A stretch of 64,000 nucleotides of DNA, taken from the NCBI GenBank assembly GCA_029961745.1, contig CP124680.1, positions 2,170,001-2,234,000 on the forward strand, read 5' to 3'. The translations under genes and the position numbers were made by a program. Of this stretch, positions 28,135 to 36,984 are shown piece after piece. Position 1 is the stretch's first letter, and each line of letters starts with the position of its first letter. The notes beneath the pieces are model-generated. The model saw only the letters and a program-made list of their open reading frames with translations. It did no database searches and was not told where the DNA came from. This DNA comes from Nocardioides sp. L-11A. GTDB taxonomy: Bacteria; Actinomycetota; Actinomycetes; Propionibacteriales; Nocardioidaceae.

Positions 28135-29922
28135 TCAGGTGGCCGTCGGGCGCCGCAGCAGGGCCTCGATGGCCGAGCGGTCCGTGCCGAGCTGGGCGGC
28201 GTCGGGGCGGGTGGGCCAGGCGCGCAGGTCGGTCACGATCGGTGGCGCGGAGCGCAGCAGGGTGACCCCGGTGCCGAAGGGCAAGGTCCTGATCCGGTCG
28301 GGCGGCAGGATTGGCACCCGCCGCACGGAGCGTTGGTTCGATCTGGTGCCGTGATCGCCGAGGGTCACCGAGTCGGTGTACTCGTCGCGTTCGCCGATCA
28401 GGGAGGAGAGGTCTTGGAGGTCCCGGGAGTTGGAGGCGCCGCCGAGGATGATCTTGACGATGCTGGCGTCCCAGATGGCGCCGGCGGCGTTGTCGCCCCA
28501 CTTCTCCCGTGCTTGGGCGAGGGACTGGAGCACGGGCAGGCAGGTGATGCCGGTGCCGCCGCCTTCGGCCATCAGTGTCGGCAGCGACGGCAACGGGCTG
28601 AGGTTGCCGATCTCATCGAGCGCGAGCAGCAGGGGTGGGTCGAGGCGGGCGCCGGCCGAGCGGGCGGCGAGGCGGCGGGCGGCTTCGACGAGGTCTTCCA
28701 CGAACGCCGCCACCAACGAGGACGACGCACCGGCCCCAGCACCCGTGGCGAGCAAATAGAGGGTGCCGCGCTGGGTGAGGAAGGCTTCGGGGTCGAAGTG
28801 TTCGCCGTCGCGTGGAGTGACGGCGTCGAGGACGCGGGGGTCGGCGAGGGCGGAGAGTGCGAGGGAGACGCCTTGCCAGATGGAGTCGCGGGTCTTGGGG
28901 TCGGAGTCGATCATCGCCCCGAGTGAGTCGGCCCATCCCACCGCGGCGTGGGGGTGGTTGGTGAGGACGGCGACGGCTTCGGCGGCGATGGAGGGGTCGA
29001 GGGTCCACCGGAACAGCTCGGCTGGTGGCCGGCCGTCGAGGGCGGCGGCGTGCAGCAGGGCTTGGAGCGCGGTGCGGGTCTTGCCTTCCCAGAACCCGCC
29101 GGACTCGACCCCGCCGGAGGAGAGGTCGGTGGCGGAGGCGAGGCCGGTGGCGCGGATCATGGCCGTCAGGGGGTCTTCGCAGCCGCGGACCGGGGACCAG
29201 CGCAGTCCGGCGGGGACGCCTTCGGCGAGGTGCTGGGGATCGAACACCCCCACGGGCCGTCCGTCGCGTTGCCGGGCGCGGAGGGTGGCGGTGAGGTTGT
29301 CCGGCCGTGTCGAGGTGGTGACGACCGCGCCCGGCGCGTCGAGGATGGCGTTGATGACGACATGGAGCCCTTTGCCGGAGCGGGGTGGGCCGAGAAGCAG
29401 GATCGAGTCTTCGACCGATGCCCAGACCTGTTTGCCGTGGCTGGCGCCGAGCAGGTAGCCCACATCCGCCGGTGCGGGCGTCTCCAGGGAGGGGCGCAGT
29501 GTGCCGGCACGGCGCAGTAGTGCCTTGCTGGAGGCGGTCTGGCTGACTTCGTGGCCGGTGGCGGTGCCGGCGAGGCGGCGGGGGTCGGTCTCGGTCTTGC
29601 GGGTGTGGCGGCGAAGCCGCATCCACACCCACCCGCTGCCCACGGCCAGTGCGGTGAGCAGGAGGGCGGTGACGATCCAGTAGACGACCGGGTTCAGCCC
29701 GGCGGCGTCGAGAGCGGCGGCCGGGTCGCCGGGGTTGAACAGCACCCCGAGTCCGGAGGCCGGTCCGGCGGCGGGTTGGGTGGTTCCGGTGAGGAACGCG
29801 GCCACGCTGCCGGATGCGCGCAGGGTGAGCGCGACGCCGAACATGCCGACCAGGGCGATGAGGGCGGCGTTGGTCAGCTCGTCCCCGAAGGAGCCGGTCT
29901 GCCGCTCCTGTGGGCTGTTCAC
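28135..29922 (-). CDS. Type IV coupling protein, VirD4/TraG family
   Basis: The 595-residue protein has two N-terminal membrane helices (ALIALVGMFGVALTL and WIVTALLLTALAVGSGWVWM). Walker A is GPPRSGKGLHVV and Walker B is LLALDEIGNLSPLPSLPTL. The downstream region GITCLPVLQSLAQAREKWG is typical of TraG/TraD ATPases. It connects the relaxosome to the secretion channel at the inner membrane. The start overlaps the previous stop by ATGA, within a run of coupled transfer genes. The length fits actinobacterial VirD4-like proteins. Confidence 0.92.
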   Translation of the reverse strand: MNSPQERQTGSFGDELTNAALIALVGMFGVALTLRASGSVAAFLTGTTQPAAGPASGLGVLFNPGDPAAALDAAGLNPVVYWIVTALLLTALAVGSGWVWMRLRRHTRKTETDPRRLAGTATGHEVSQTASSKALLRRAGTLRPSLETPAPADVGYLLGASHGKQVWASVEDSILLLGPPRSGKGLHVVINAILDAPGAVVTTSTRPDNLTATLRARQRDGRPVGVFDPQHLAEGVPAGLRWSPVRGCEDPLTAMIRATGLASATDLSSGGVESGGFWEGKTRTALQALLHAAALDGRPPAELFRWTLDPSIAAEAVAVLTNHPHAAVGWADSLGAMIDSDPKTRDSIWQGVSLALSALADPRVLDAVTPRDGEHFDPEAFLTQRGTLYLLATGAGAGASSSLVAAFVEDLVEAARRLAARSAGARLDPPLLLALDEIGNLSPLPSLPTLMAEGGGTGITCLPVLQSLAQAREKWGDNAAGAIWDASIVKIILGGASNSRDLQDLSSLIGERDEYTDSVTLGDHGTRSNQRSVRRVPILPPDRIRTLPFGTGVTLLRSAPPIVTDLRAWPTRPDAAQLGTDRSAIEALLRRPTAT

Positions 29923-30509
29923 GGCACCCGCCTGACCACGGTGGTGCCGGAGATGCGCCCGTACAGCACCACCTCACTCGCACCGTCGGTCTCGGGCAGC
30001 ACGGCGTCGAGGTGGCGCCTGTCGAGCAGGGCGCGCGCCGCACCGGTGCCGGTGGCGTCGGTGTGGGAGACGATGACGGCGACGGCGATGTCCTCACCGG
30101 GCACGAACCCGTCCCCGGTGACCTCGACCAGCACCGGCGGCTCGTGCTGCTTGGTGTGCTTGGCGCGGCGTGCGCGCCGCGTGCCCGGCGCGGCCGCGTC
30201 TTCGTCGTCGGGCGGTGGGGGTGGGGTGGGTTTGCGGGCGCGGATGAGGTCGGTGAACACGGTTCCGCCGACCTCGCGGACCTCGATCCGCACGGCGATG
30301 GTGCGGTCCTTGGTCACCGCGTCCAGTAGCGGCCCGAAGGTGCCGCGTGTCCACTCCGAGCCCGCGGGAGGTGGCGGGAACGGCGTGCCGTCGACGGTGA
30401 CGTCCAGGGCGCCGTTCTCGGTGACGGTGATGAGGACGTGGGGCAGCACCACCGGTGTCTCGTCGGGCTGCTGGGACGTGGTGCGGTGCAGCGGGTTGCG
30501 GCCCCTCAT
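29919..30509 (-). CDS. Hypothetical conjugation-operon protein
   Basis: The 196-residue protein has two beta-rich segments (VVLPHVLITVTENGALDVTVDG; PPVLVEVTGDGFVPGEDIAVAVIV) separated by a proline- and lysine-rich linker. It has no signal peptide or membrane helix. ATGA overlaps on both sides place it firmly between the VirB4-like and VirD4-like genes. No family is recognised. It may be a cytoplasmic accessory of the transfer ATPases. Confidence 0.75.
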   Translation of the reverse strand: MRGRNPLHRTTSQQPDETPVVLPHVLITVTENGALDVTVDGTPFPPPPAGSEWTRGTFGPLLDAVTKDRTIAVRIEVREVGGTVFTDLIRARKPTPPPPPDDEDAAAPGTRRARRAKHTKQHEPPVLVEVTGDGFVPGEDIAVAVIVSHTDATGTGAARALLDRRHLDAVLPETDGASEVVLYGRISGTTVVRRVP

Positions 30510-31993
30510 GACTGACCGCCCAGGTAGCGGGCGTCAGTCCGGAACAGTTCCAGCTCGACCGGATGGAGTTGGTGCTGCGAGATGAAGCTTCTGGACTTGA
30601 TCTTCCACAGCCCCTGCCCGACCCCCAGGGTCGGGAGGAGCTTCTGCTCGGTCCCGGTCAGCCCGAGCGCGGCGGCGGTGGTGCCGAGCTGGTCGGACTC
30701 CTGCCGGTAGACGATGCGGGTCTCCGCGTTCGCCAGGAGGGAGTTGGCGAGCGAGCGCATCGCGGAGCCCTGGTCGCCGACGTTGTCGAGGTCGGTGAGC
30801 TTGTGGAAGATCAGCATGTTCGCGATCCCGTAATGCCGCGCCAGGCGCCAGTGCGCGTCCATGCGCCTGAGCAGGGCGGGGTGGGACATCAGGCGCCAGG
30901 CTTCGTCGTAGATCACCCACCGTTGCCCGCCTGCCGGGTCGAGCAGCGCGGACTCCATCCACGCGCTGGAGCACGTCATCAGGACACTGATGAGGGTCGA
31001 GTTCTCCGTCACCCGCGACAGGTCGAGGCTGATCATCGGCAGCGACGGATCGAACGCGACGGTCGAGGGGCCGTCGAAGAGCCCGCCGAGGTCCCCGGCC
31101 ACCAGGCGGCGCAGGGCGTGGCCGACGAGGCGGCCATCCTCCGCCAGGCGACCGTCCGGAACATCGGTCGGGCTGAGGATGTGGTCGACGACCATCGGCA
31201 GGATCGGCACCGTGTTCTCGGCAACGGTGGCGGTCAGGGCGAGGTCGATCGCGGTGTGCTCCAACGGCGTCAACCCCCGCGCGAGCACGGTCTCAGCCAG
31301 CGCGCCGATCAGGTCACGCCGCCGGGACGCGACCGTGGCGGCCCACTGCTCATCCGAGAGACCACTCGGGCGGTGGCCTTCATCCAGCGGATTCAGCCTT
31401 GTGTGAAGTCCGTGGCCCAAGACGATCGCCCGCCCGCCGACTGCTTCGGCGACCGCGGTGTGCTCGCCCTTCGGGTCACCGGGGACGTAGACGCGGCGGC
31501 CAAACGGCAGGGACCGGGTGTAGAGCGACTTCGCCAGGCTGGACTTGCCGGAGCCGACGATGCCGGCCAGGACGATGTTGGGTGCGGTGATGATCCCGCG
31601 GGCGTAGAGGACCCAGGGGTCGTAGACGAAGCTGCCGCCGGAGTAGAGGTCTTGTCCGACGAACACCCCATCGGAGCCGAGGCCGCCTTCGGCGACGAAC
31701 GGATACGCCCCCGCCAATGTCGCGCTGGTGTCTTGATGGCGGGGCAGCCGGAACCGGCCGGGCGATCTGAGCGCGGCCGGTCCGGGTTCGCCGGCGGCTG
31801 GCAGGAACGTGGTTGCGCGGTGTTCGGCCTTCTCGGCTTCGGCCTTCGCCTGCGCCGCTTGCTTCTCGACCTGGCGCTGTTCGGCTTGGAGGCGGGCGGC
31901 GGCCTGTCGGCGTTGCTTGCGCAGCCGGCGGCGCTCGGCCGCGGGGGCGATCAGGACGGAGGTGTGCAACTGCTCCGGCTCGCTGCCAGTCAT
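30506..31993 (-). CDS. VirB4-type conjugal transfer ATPase
   Basis: The 495-residue protein has an N-terminal coiled coil of about 60 residues (RRLRKQRRQAAARLQAEQRQ). Walker A is GIVGSGKSSLAKSL, with PGDPKGEHTAVAEAVGG and Walker B WVIYDEAWRLMSH, which match AAA_10/VirB4 ATPases. It corresponds to the C-terminal motor half of VirB4. The N-terminal half is likely supplied by the separate SCO6880-like protein, a split common in actinobacterial elements. Overlapping starts and stops put it in the main transfer operon. Confidence 0.9.
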   Translation of the reverse strand: MTGSEPEQLHTSVLIAPAAERRRLRKQRRQAAARLQAEQRQVEKQAAQAKAEAEKAEHRATTFLPAAGEPGPAALRSPGRFRLPRHQDTSATLAGAYPFVAEGGLGSDGVFVGQDLYSGGSFVYDPWVLYARGIITAPNIVLAGIVGSGKSSLAKSLYTRSLPFGRRVYVPGDPKGEHTAVAEAVGGRAIVLGHGLHTRLNPLDEGHRPSGLSDEQWAATVASRRRDLIGALAETVLARGLTPLEHTAIDLALTATVAENTVPILPMVVDHILSPTDVPDGRLAEDGRLVGHALRRLVAGDLGGLFDGPSTVAFDPSLPMISLDLSRVTENSTLISVLMTCSSAWMESALLDPAGGQRWVIYDEAWRLMSHPALLRRMDAHWRLARHYGIANMLIFHKLTDLDNVGDQGSAMRSLANSLLANAETRIVYRQESDQLGTTAAALGLTGTEQKLLPTLGVGQGLWKIKSRSFISQHQLHPVELELFRTDARYLGGQS

Positions 31994-33201
31994 AGCGAGA
32001 GTCCTCGGGACTGCTTGACCGTGGCGACGCCGCGGTGCTCGAACCAGGCTGGATCGGGCGCCCGCCGCGATCGCTCTGTCGTTGCCTGCTTGAGTGCCGG
32101 TTCCGGCTCGTGCTTGGGCGCGCCGATCCCGGCGATCGCCTCGCGCGCCTGCACCACGGCGGCGTCTTCGAGGACGTCGGCTGGCGGCGTGTACTCCCGG
32201 AGGAGGCTGACGTGTCCGGCGAACGGGTTGTAGGTCAGGGTGTAGCCGTCCTCGCCGGTGACCACCCGGTCCAACGCGCCGGTCGGGGGCTCGTCGTAGA
32301 CGTAGCCGTTCTCGAGCGCGGCCTGGGTGGTCTCCTCCCCATAGTCATAGCCAGCCAGGTGTTCGATCGCCGCAGGCGTGCCGTCCCGGTCGATCACGTC
32401 GAGAACCTGGTCGGCTTCCTCGCCTTGGAGGAACACAACGCTGACCCACCGCCTGCCCGGCCCGGACGCTCGGACTGGCTCCGTCTGCTGCTCGGCGGGC
32501 TCGGTGAGTTCGGTGAGGGCGTCGGCGTTGGTGCGGGCGGCCTCGCCCACCCACTCCGGGAATAGCCCCGCGTACTCGGGAGTGCTGTCGGGGTGGTCGA
32601 GGGCGTATTGGCGGGCCTCACCGGCGGCGCCAAGGAAGGTGGCGAGGTCGCGGATCGCGTGGTCGGGATCGACGGGCTGGCCGGCGCCGGTGAACAGGTC
32701 CCGGCCCTCCAGATCCCGTCCGCTGGTGGTGTCGGTGATCCGGTAGGCGTAGCGCTGGTGCTCACCCATCGGGGTGTCGGGCCAGACCGTCAGTCTCAGC
32801 GTCCCCGCCGTCGCGGTGGACGTGGCAGGGTCGTGGTCGAGGCCGGCGACGGGTGCAGGGTGCCAGGCGATCCGCCCGGAGTGGGAGAACGCCGCGTTGA
32901 GGTGGTCGTGGGCCTGGTCGAGCAGGGTGCCGGCCCGGTGCAGCTCGTCCGCGGCGGCGAGCGCGGAGCGGTCACCGGCGAGGTGGTCGCCGTCGTCGTG
33001 GTGTGCCCGGTCCCGGTGGGCGAGGTGGGTGGCGGCGAGCTGGTCGAGTACCTGCCGCAGCGACCGCATGGTCGCGGTCAGGTCGCCGAACACGGTGTAG
33101 GTGTCGGCCGGGTCATCGAACACGCGGGATGCGTGGGCGAGACCCCGCATCGCCTCGGATGCTTCGGCGGCATCGGCGAGCGGGTCGTGGAACGTGGGCA
33201 T
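31990..33201 (-). CDS. Hypothetical transfer-operon protein with DUF-like repeats
   Basis: The 403-residue soluble protein starts at MPTFHDPLADAAEASEAMRG (the frame is open 16 codons further up, but this ATG follows a usable GGGAGG site). The first about 120 residues are helical (TATMRSLRQVLDQLAATHLAHRDRAHH). A middle part (TLRLTVWPDTPMGEHQRYAYRI...) and a C-terminal part (LQGEEADQVLDVIDRDGTPAAIEHLAGYDYG) follow. It is coupled by ATGA to the VirB4-type gene. No enzymatic motif is visible. It looks like a conserved actinobacterial ICE protein of unknown function. Confidence 0.7.
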   Translation of the reverse strand: MPTFHDPLADAAEASEAMRGLAHASRVFDDPADTYTVFGDLTATMRSLRQVLDQLAATHLAHRDRAHHDDGDHLAGDRSALAAADELHRAGTLLDQAHDHLNAAFSHSGRIAWHPAPVAGLDHDPATSTATAGTLRLTVWPDTPMGEHQRYAYRITDTTSGRDLEGRDLFTGAGQPVDPDHAIRDLATFLGAAGEARQYALDHPDSTPEYAGLFPEWVGEAARTNADALTELTEPAEQQTEPVRASGPGRRWVSVVFLQGEEADQVLDVIDRDGTPAAIEHLAGYDYGEETTQAALENGYVYDEPPTGALDRVVTGEDGYTLTYNPFAGHVSLLREYTPPADVLEDAAVVQAREAIAGIGAPKHEPEPALKQATTERSRRAPDPAWFEHRGVATVKQSRGLSL

Positions 33202-33253
33202 GACGGCCTCCCAGGACGCGGGCGAGCACCCCCGCGATTCGGGGGCCACCGGT

Positions 33254-33262
33254 CAGGTGCAC
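33254..33262 (-). promoter_or_regulatory. GTGCACCTG motif upstream of the transfer operon
   Basis: CAGGTGCACC on the plus strand, 53 bp before the start at 33201. It is one of at least five intergenic copies in the element. Confidence 0.4.
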
Positions 33263-33302
33263 CACAACTCCCACGCGCCGGGAACAGCCCGCGGCGAACG
33301 GG

Positions 33303-34775
33303 TCAGATGCGGCGGCAGAGCGGGAGCGCGGCGGCGGTGAACGCCGCAGCTTGCTGGCCGACCAGGAGGCGGGTCTCGCAGGAGGCTTGGATGGCGGCCT
33401 GTTCGATCGCCGCCACCCCGGCGTCCAGCTCCTCGATGGTGGCGGCGGAGACGGAGATGAGGCCGGTGTAGCGCAGCACGCCGTGGCCGGCGGTCAGGTC
33501 GGCTTCCTGTTGGAGCACGTCTTGATACTCAGCGGTCTGGGAGGCGTCTTCGATCTGCCCGATCTTGGCCCGCTGCGCCTGATCGCTGATGTGCTCGACC
33601 TTCTTCTTGCGGATGTCTCTGGCGGCGGCGTCGGAGCGCAGTGGCGTGCACAGCAATGAGAACGACCGCTGAATCCCCGTCGAGAGGAGCACCGGGGACA
33701 GGAACCCCGGATACACCAGCGACCGCGGCCATTCGGAGACCCACAGCACGGCATGGTGGGCGGAGTCGGTGCGCAGCCGGGTCCAAGACTCGTTGACCGC
33801 GACCGGGCCGGCGGTGGCGAGGGACTGGCCGAGTTCGCCGTGCCGTTCCAGGGTGGCGGCGATCGCCGGGTCATACGCGCTGCGGAGGATGACGGCGATC
33901 TCCCCCGGTGACAGCCAGCCCGAGGGGGTGAGGTCGGCTGAGCGGAGCGCGGCGACGAGAGTGGACATCTCTTGGCGGAGCACGGCGGCGGCACCGCGGA
34001 TACCGCCGCCAGCCGTTCTGATCTGCCGCGCGGCGTTCTTCATGTCCAGCGACAGGCTCAGGGTGGTGGCGTGGCGTTCCCCGGCGGGGCCGGCGCGCTC
34101 GATCAGCTCGGCGTAGATGGTCGCGGCCCAGGTGTCGTCGGCGGTGCCGTGGGAGGCCCACCACTCGGCCAGTCCGGTCCCGGAGTCGGGCAGGGTGCGT
34201 TCGAGGACTTGGAGGGTGGCGATCCGGCCGGAGCGGCAAACCGTGGCCAGGACGCGTCCCCAGGAGGTGACCCGTCGTTCCTGCTCGCCGGGGTCGAGGA
34301 GCACGAACGCCGGATGGGACACGTCGCAGACCACGGTGAGGGTCTGGGCGTGGGGGTCGTGGATCATCCCCGCGTTCGTTTCGGGGTCGGTGTACTCCCG
34401 CAGTCGCGCCATGTCGCCGGGCAGCGCGAGGGTGCCCACAGGGCGGGGTGTGACGACCCGCCGGCGATACAGGAGTTGCCCGCCGGTCGAACGCCAGAGC
34501 CACCAGAACGCGACCGGCAGCCATTCGACCGCGGGCCGGCCGGCGATGGGTATCCACGTCAGCGCGGCGGCGATCACCCAGATGGGAGCGGTGTAGGCGA
34601 GCAGGACGCCGCCCCCGGCGAAGAGAGCTCCGACGATGGACAGGACGCCGGTGGCGAGGGTGATGAGCTGCGACAGGGACAGCCCCAGCAACACCCCGCG
34701 GCGGGTGAGGCGGGAGAACTTCACCGGCACCAGCTCCGCCGAGGCGACAGCACTCTCGTTCTGTTTGGTAGGCAC
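33303..34775 (-). CDS. SCO6880-like conjugation protein (PrgI/VirB4 N-terminal type)
   Basis: The 490-residue protein has two N-terminal helices (LLGLSLSQLITLATGVLSIVG; LAYTAPIWVIAAALTWIPIAG), as in PrgI/VirB3-like domains. A soluble VirB4-N-like region follows with DPHAQTLTVVCDVSHPAFVLLDP and an RxxR-rich middle. It matches the SCO6880 family of actinobacterial mobile elements. It probably pairs with the separate VirB4-type motor encoded downstream. It starts 6 nt from the VirB6-like stop, so the two are likely co-translated. Confidence 0.8.
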   Translation of the reverse strand: MPTKQNESAVASAELVPVKFSRLTRRGVLLGLSLSQLITLATGVLSIVGALFAGGGVLLAYTAPIWVIAAALTWIPIAGRPAVEWLPVAFWWLWRSTGGQLLYRRRVVTPRPVGTLALPGDMARLREYTDPETNAGMIHDPHAQTLTVVCDVSHPAFVLLDPGEQERRVTSWGRVLATVCRSGRIATLQVLERTLPDSGTGLAEWWASHGTADDTWAATIYAELIERAGPAGERHATTLSLSLDMKNAARQIRTAGGGIRGAAAVLRQEMSTLVAALRSADLTPSGWLSPGEIAVILRSAYDPAIAATLERHGELGQSLATAGPVAVNESWTRLRTDSAHHAVLWVSEWPRSLVYPGFLSPVLLSTGIQRSFSLLCTPLRSDAAARDIRKKKVEHISDQAQRAKIGQIEDASQTAEYQDVLQQEADLTAGHGVLRYTGLISVSAATIEELDAGVAAIEQAAIQASCETRLLVGQQAAAFTAAALPLCRRI

Positions 34776-34781
34776 GGCGGT

Positions 34782-36218
34782 TCACTCCTTCCCGGTGGGC
34801 TTGGGGGCAGGCGGCGGAGGCTGTTTCGGGGGACGCACCTCCGGCGCAGATGGACCAGGCGAGGGTGTCTTCGGTGCCGGCGTTGACGGCGGGGGCGCCT
34901 GCGCGGCCGGTGGTGGGGTGCTGCCGGTCTGGCCGGCGGAGTCGGCCGCGGCCTCGCCCTGCCCACCGAGGGCCGTGCCGGCCTTGGGGCCGGTGGTCGC
35001 GGCGTCCTTGGCGACCTTCGCCGCGACCACGGCCGCAGCGGCGGGACCCGCCGCCGCAACACCGGCGCCGGCGCCTGCTCCACCGCTTGCCCCGGCGCCG
35101 GCGCCGCTGGTCGCGGCGGCCTTCCCACCACCGGCCCCGGCCGAGCCGGCAGTGCCGCTGGATGCCTGCGGCTTGGGGTTCTTCGGCTCCGGTGGCTTCT
35201 TCCCACCACCGCCACCGTCTCCGCTTCCTCCGCCGGACTTGCCGCCGCCTTCATCGAGAACCTTTTTCGGGTCGTTGCCTTGCGGCTTGGTCGGAGTCGG
35301 CATGGGGCGGTTGAGGGCGCTCTTGGCGTCCTGTTCGGAGCCGATGGCGTGGTACATGTCGAACCCGACGAAGCTGAGGAACTTGTAGGTCAGGTACGGG
35401 GCGAAGGCGGCCATCGCCATCAGCACGATCCCGGCGATCGGGTCCGCCACAGAGGACAGGTCGCCGTCGATCGGTGCCGACACCTGGGTGATAGCGACCA
35501 GGAACATCACGACCAGGACGAGCTTGGAGACGATCAGGGCGATGACGAACATCGCCCATTTGCTGATCCACCCCTTCGTCGCATCCCACGACGCCCCGGA
35601 GAACGCCAGCGGGGCGAGCACGATCGCGACCAGCAGCAGCGCCTTGCGGACCAGCAGGGAGAGCCAGACGATGGCGGCTGCGCTGATGGCCAGGCCGGCG
35701 AGGAAGATCGTGATGATCGCGCCGACCCCGGGTGCGGCGATGTTGATGCCGACCAGCCCTGCGGCGAGCAGGGTGATCTTGTCGCCCATCGACTCGGTGG
35801 TCTCCCCGGCGGCCTGGATGATCCCGATGCAGAGCTGGTCGACTATCTCCAACAGCAGCGCGGTCAGCGTGATGACCACGAACGATCCCAGCACCGACTT
35901 CGCCAACCCGAGTGCTGCGCGGGATAGTGCGGTGGGGTCGCGGCGGATGAGTCCGGTGATGAGTTGGAGGCAGAAGAACAGCAGCATCACGAACACCGCG
36001 ATGCCGAACAGGATGTTGTAGACCGCCACGTACTCGTCGCTGGTGACGTCGACGAGGGTGGTGGTGTCGAAGACGGACCAGACGGCTTCGAACAACCAGC
36101 CGGCGGCGGCGCCCATCGCGCCGGCGAGCCAGTCGAACGGGGCGGAGACCAGCGAGGCGGCGGCTTCGCCGGCGGTGTCGCAGACGGTCGAGACGAGGGG
36201 GATATCGCACACACCCAC
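34782..36218 (-). CDS. VirB6/TrbL-like conjugal transfer membrane protein
   Basis: The 478-residue protein has about seven membrane helices in the first 280 residues (for example YVAVYNILFGIAVFVMLLFF and VLGSFVVITLTALLLEIV). A long Pro/Gly/Ala/Lys-rich tail (GGGGKKPPEPKNPKP..., ending PPPPAPKPTGKE) of about 190 residues follows. This is the shape of actinobacterial VirB6/TrbL channel components. The tail is probably cytoplasmic and disordered. It is the first gene after the small pilin-like genes. Confidence 0.85.
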   Translation of the reverse strand: MGVCDIPLVSTVCDTAGEAAASLVSAPFDWLAGAMGAAAGWLFEAVWSVFDTTTLVDVTSDEYVAVYNILFGIAVFVMLLFFCLQLITGLIRRDPTALSRAALGLAKSVLGSFVVITLTALLLEIVDQLCIGIIQAAGETTESMGDKITLLAAGLVGINIAAPGVGAIITIFLAGLAISAAAIVWLSLLVRKALLLVAIVLAPLAFSGASWDATKGWISKWAMFVIALIVSKLVLVVMFLVAITQVSAPIDGDLSSVADPIAGIVLMAMAAFAPYLTYKFLSFVGFDMYHAIGSEQDAKSALNRPMPTPTKPQGNDPKKVLDEGGGKSGGGSGDGGGGGKKPPEPKNPKPQASSGTAGSAGAGGGKAAATSGAGAGASGGAGAGAGVAAAGPAAAAVVAAKVAKDAATTGPKAGTALGGQGEAAADSAGQTGSTPPPAAQAPPPSTPAPKTPSPGPSAPEVRPPKQPPPPAPKPTGKE

Positions 36219-36262
36219 CGCAGATCACTCCCTAACGCAGAGTCGAGGGTTGGCGGGTGGAC

Positions 36263-36604
36263 TCAGACCTGCTGGCCGACGTCCCAGAAAAAGTTGATAA
36301 GCGTCACCGACGCGCCGCAGATGACGGCGGCGCCGCAGCTCACGAGGACGCCGATCTTGCCCCTGCCCGCCAGGTGCGGGTTGGAGGAGTTGGCGCCGAA
36401 GCCCCACACGATCGCCGAGATGATCAGCGCCAAGACGCTCAGGATGAGGCCGATCGTCATCACGGCGCCGACGATGGTGCGGAGCTGGCTGATGCCGGGC
36501 AGTCCGGTGTCGTTGGGGTCGATGTTGATGTCCATCGGCAGCACGGCCGGCCACGTGGTGGCGGCAGCGGTGGTGGTTTCGGTGAGCAGGCTCAGGACGG
36601 TCAT
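36263..36604 (-). CDS. Small two-helix membrane protein, VirB2/DUF6112-like (copy 1)
   Basis: The 113-residue protein has a first region MTVLSLLTETTTAAATTWPA, then two helices (IVGAVMTIGLILSVLALIISAIVWG and IGVLVSCGAAVICGASVTLINFFW). It ends WDVGQQV. This is the pattern of VirB2-like pilin candidates (DUF6112) in actinobacterial conjugation loci. The ATG at 36604 follows GAAGGAG. A GTGCACCTG motif lies 49 bp upstream. It resembles the next gene, so the pair probably arose by duplication. Confidence 0.7.
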   Translation of the reverse strand: MTVLSLLTETTTAAATTWPAVLPMDINIDPNDTGLPGISQLRTIVGAVMTIGLILSVLALIISAIVWGFGANSSNPHLAGRGKIGVLVSCGAAVICGASVTLINFFWDVGQQV

Positions 36605-36652
36605 AGCGGGGTACTCCTTCGGGGCGTCGGCGAGATGAGGGTTCTCGTCGAT

Positions 36653-36661
36653 CAGGTGCAC
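36653..36661 (-). promoter_or_regulatory. GTGCACCTG motif upstream of the pilin-like gene
   Basis: CAGGTGCACCGC on the plus strand, about 49 bp before the start at 36604. It is a near-palindrome of the CAGGTGCACCTG type. Confidence 0.4.
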
Positions 36662-36712
36662 CGCCCGCCCCACACGGTCGGAGCCGATGACGGGGCCGCT
36701 GGTGGGGCGTGT

Positions 36713-36979
36713 TCAGAGTTGCTGGCCGAGGTCGAGCAGCCAGTTCAGCCAGGCCACGCCTCCGCCGGCCAAGACCGCCGTGCCCAGTGCGGTCCAAGCA
36801 CCGATGCGGGCTTTGGTGGCGGCACCGTGGTGGCCGTTCGCGGTCGACAGCGCCCAGGCGATGGCGCAGACGATCAGCATCAGCACGGCGATGATGAGCA
36901 CGAAGGTCAGCAGCGCGCCGATGACCTCGCGCAGGTCACCGATCCCTTCCAGGCCCTCGAAGTCGGGGAACACGTCCAT
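36713..36979 (-). CDS. Small two-helix membrane protein, VirB2/DUF6112-like (copy 2)
   Basis: The 88-residue protein MDVFPDFEGLEGIGDLREV... has helices VIGALLTFVLIIAVLMLIVCAIAWAL and IGAWTALGTAVLAGGGVAWLNWLL, ending LLDLGQQL. This end is very like the DVGQQV end of the neighbouring 113-residue protein. The start at 36979 is 5 nt from the hydrolase stop. Two unequal pilin-like proteins could form a mixed channel or be alternative subunits. Confidence 0.65.
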   Translation of the reverse strand: MDVFPDFEGLEGIGDLREVIGALLTFVLIIAVLMLIVCAIAWALSTANGHHGAATKARIGAWTALGTAVLAGGGVAWLNWLLDLGQQL

Positions 36980-36984
36980 GCCGA

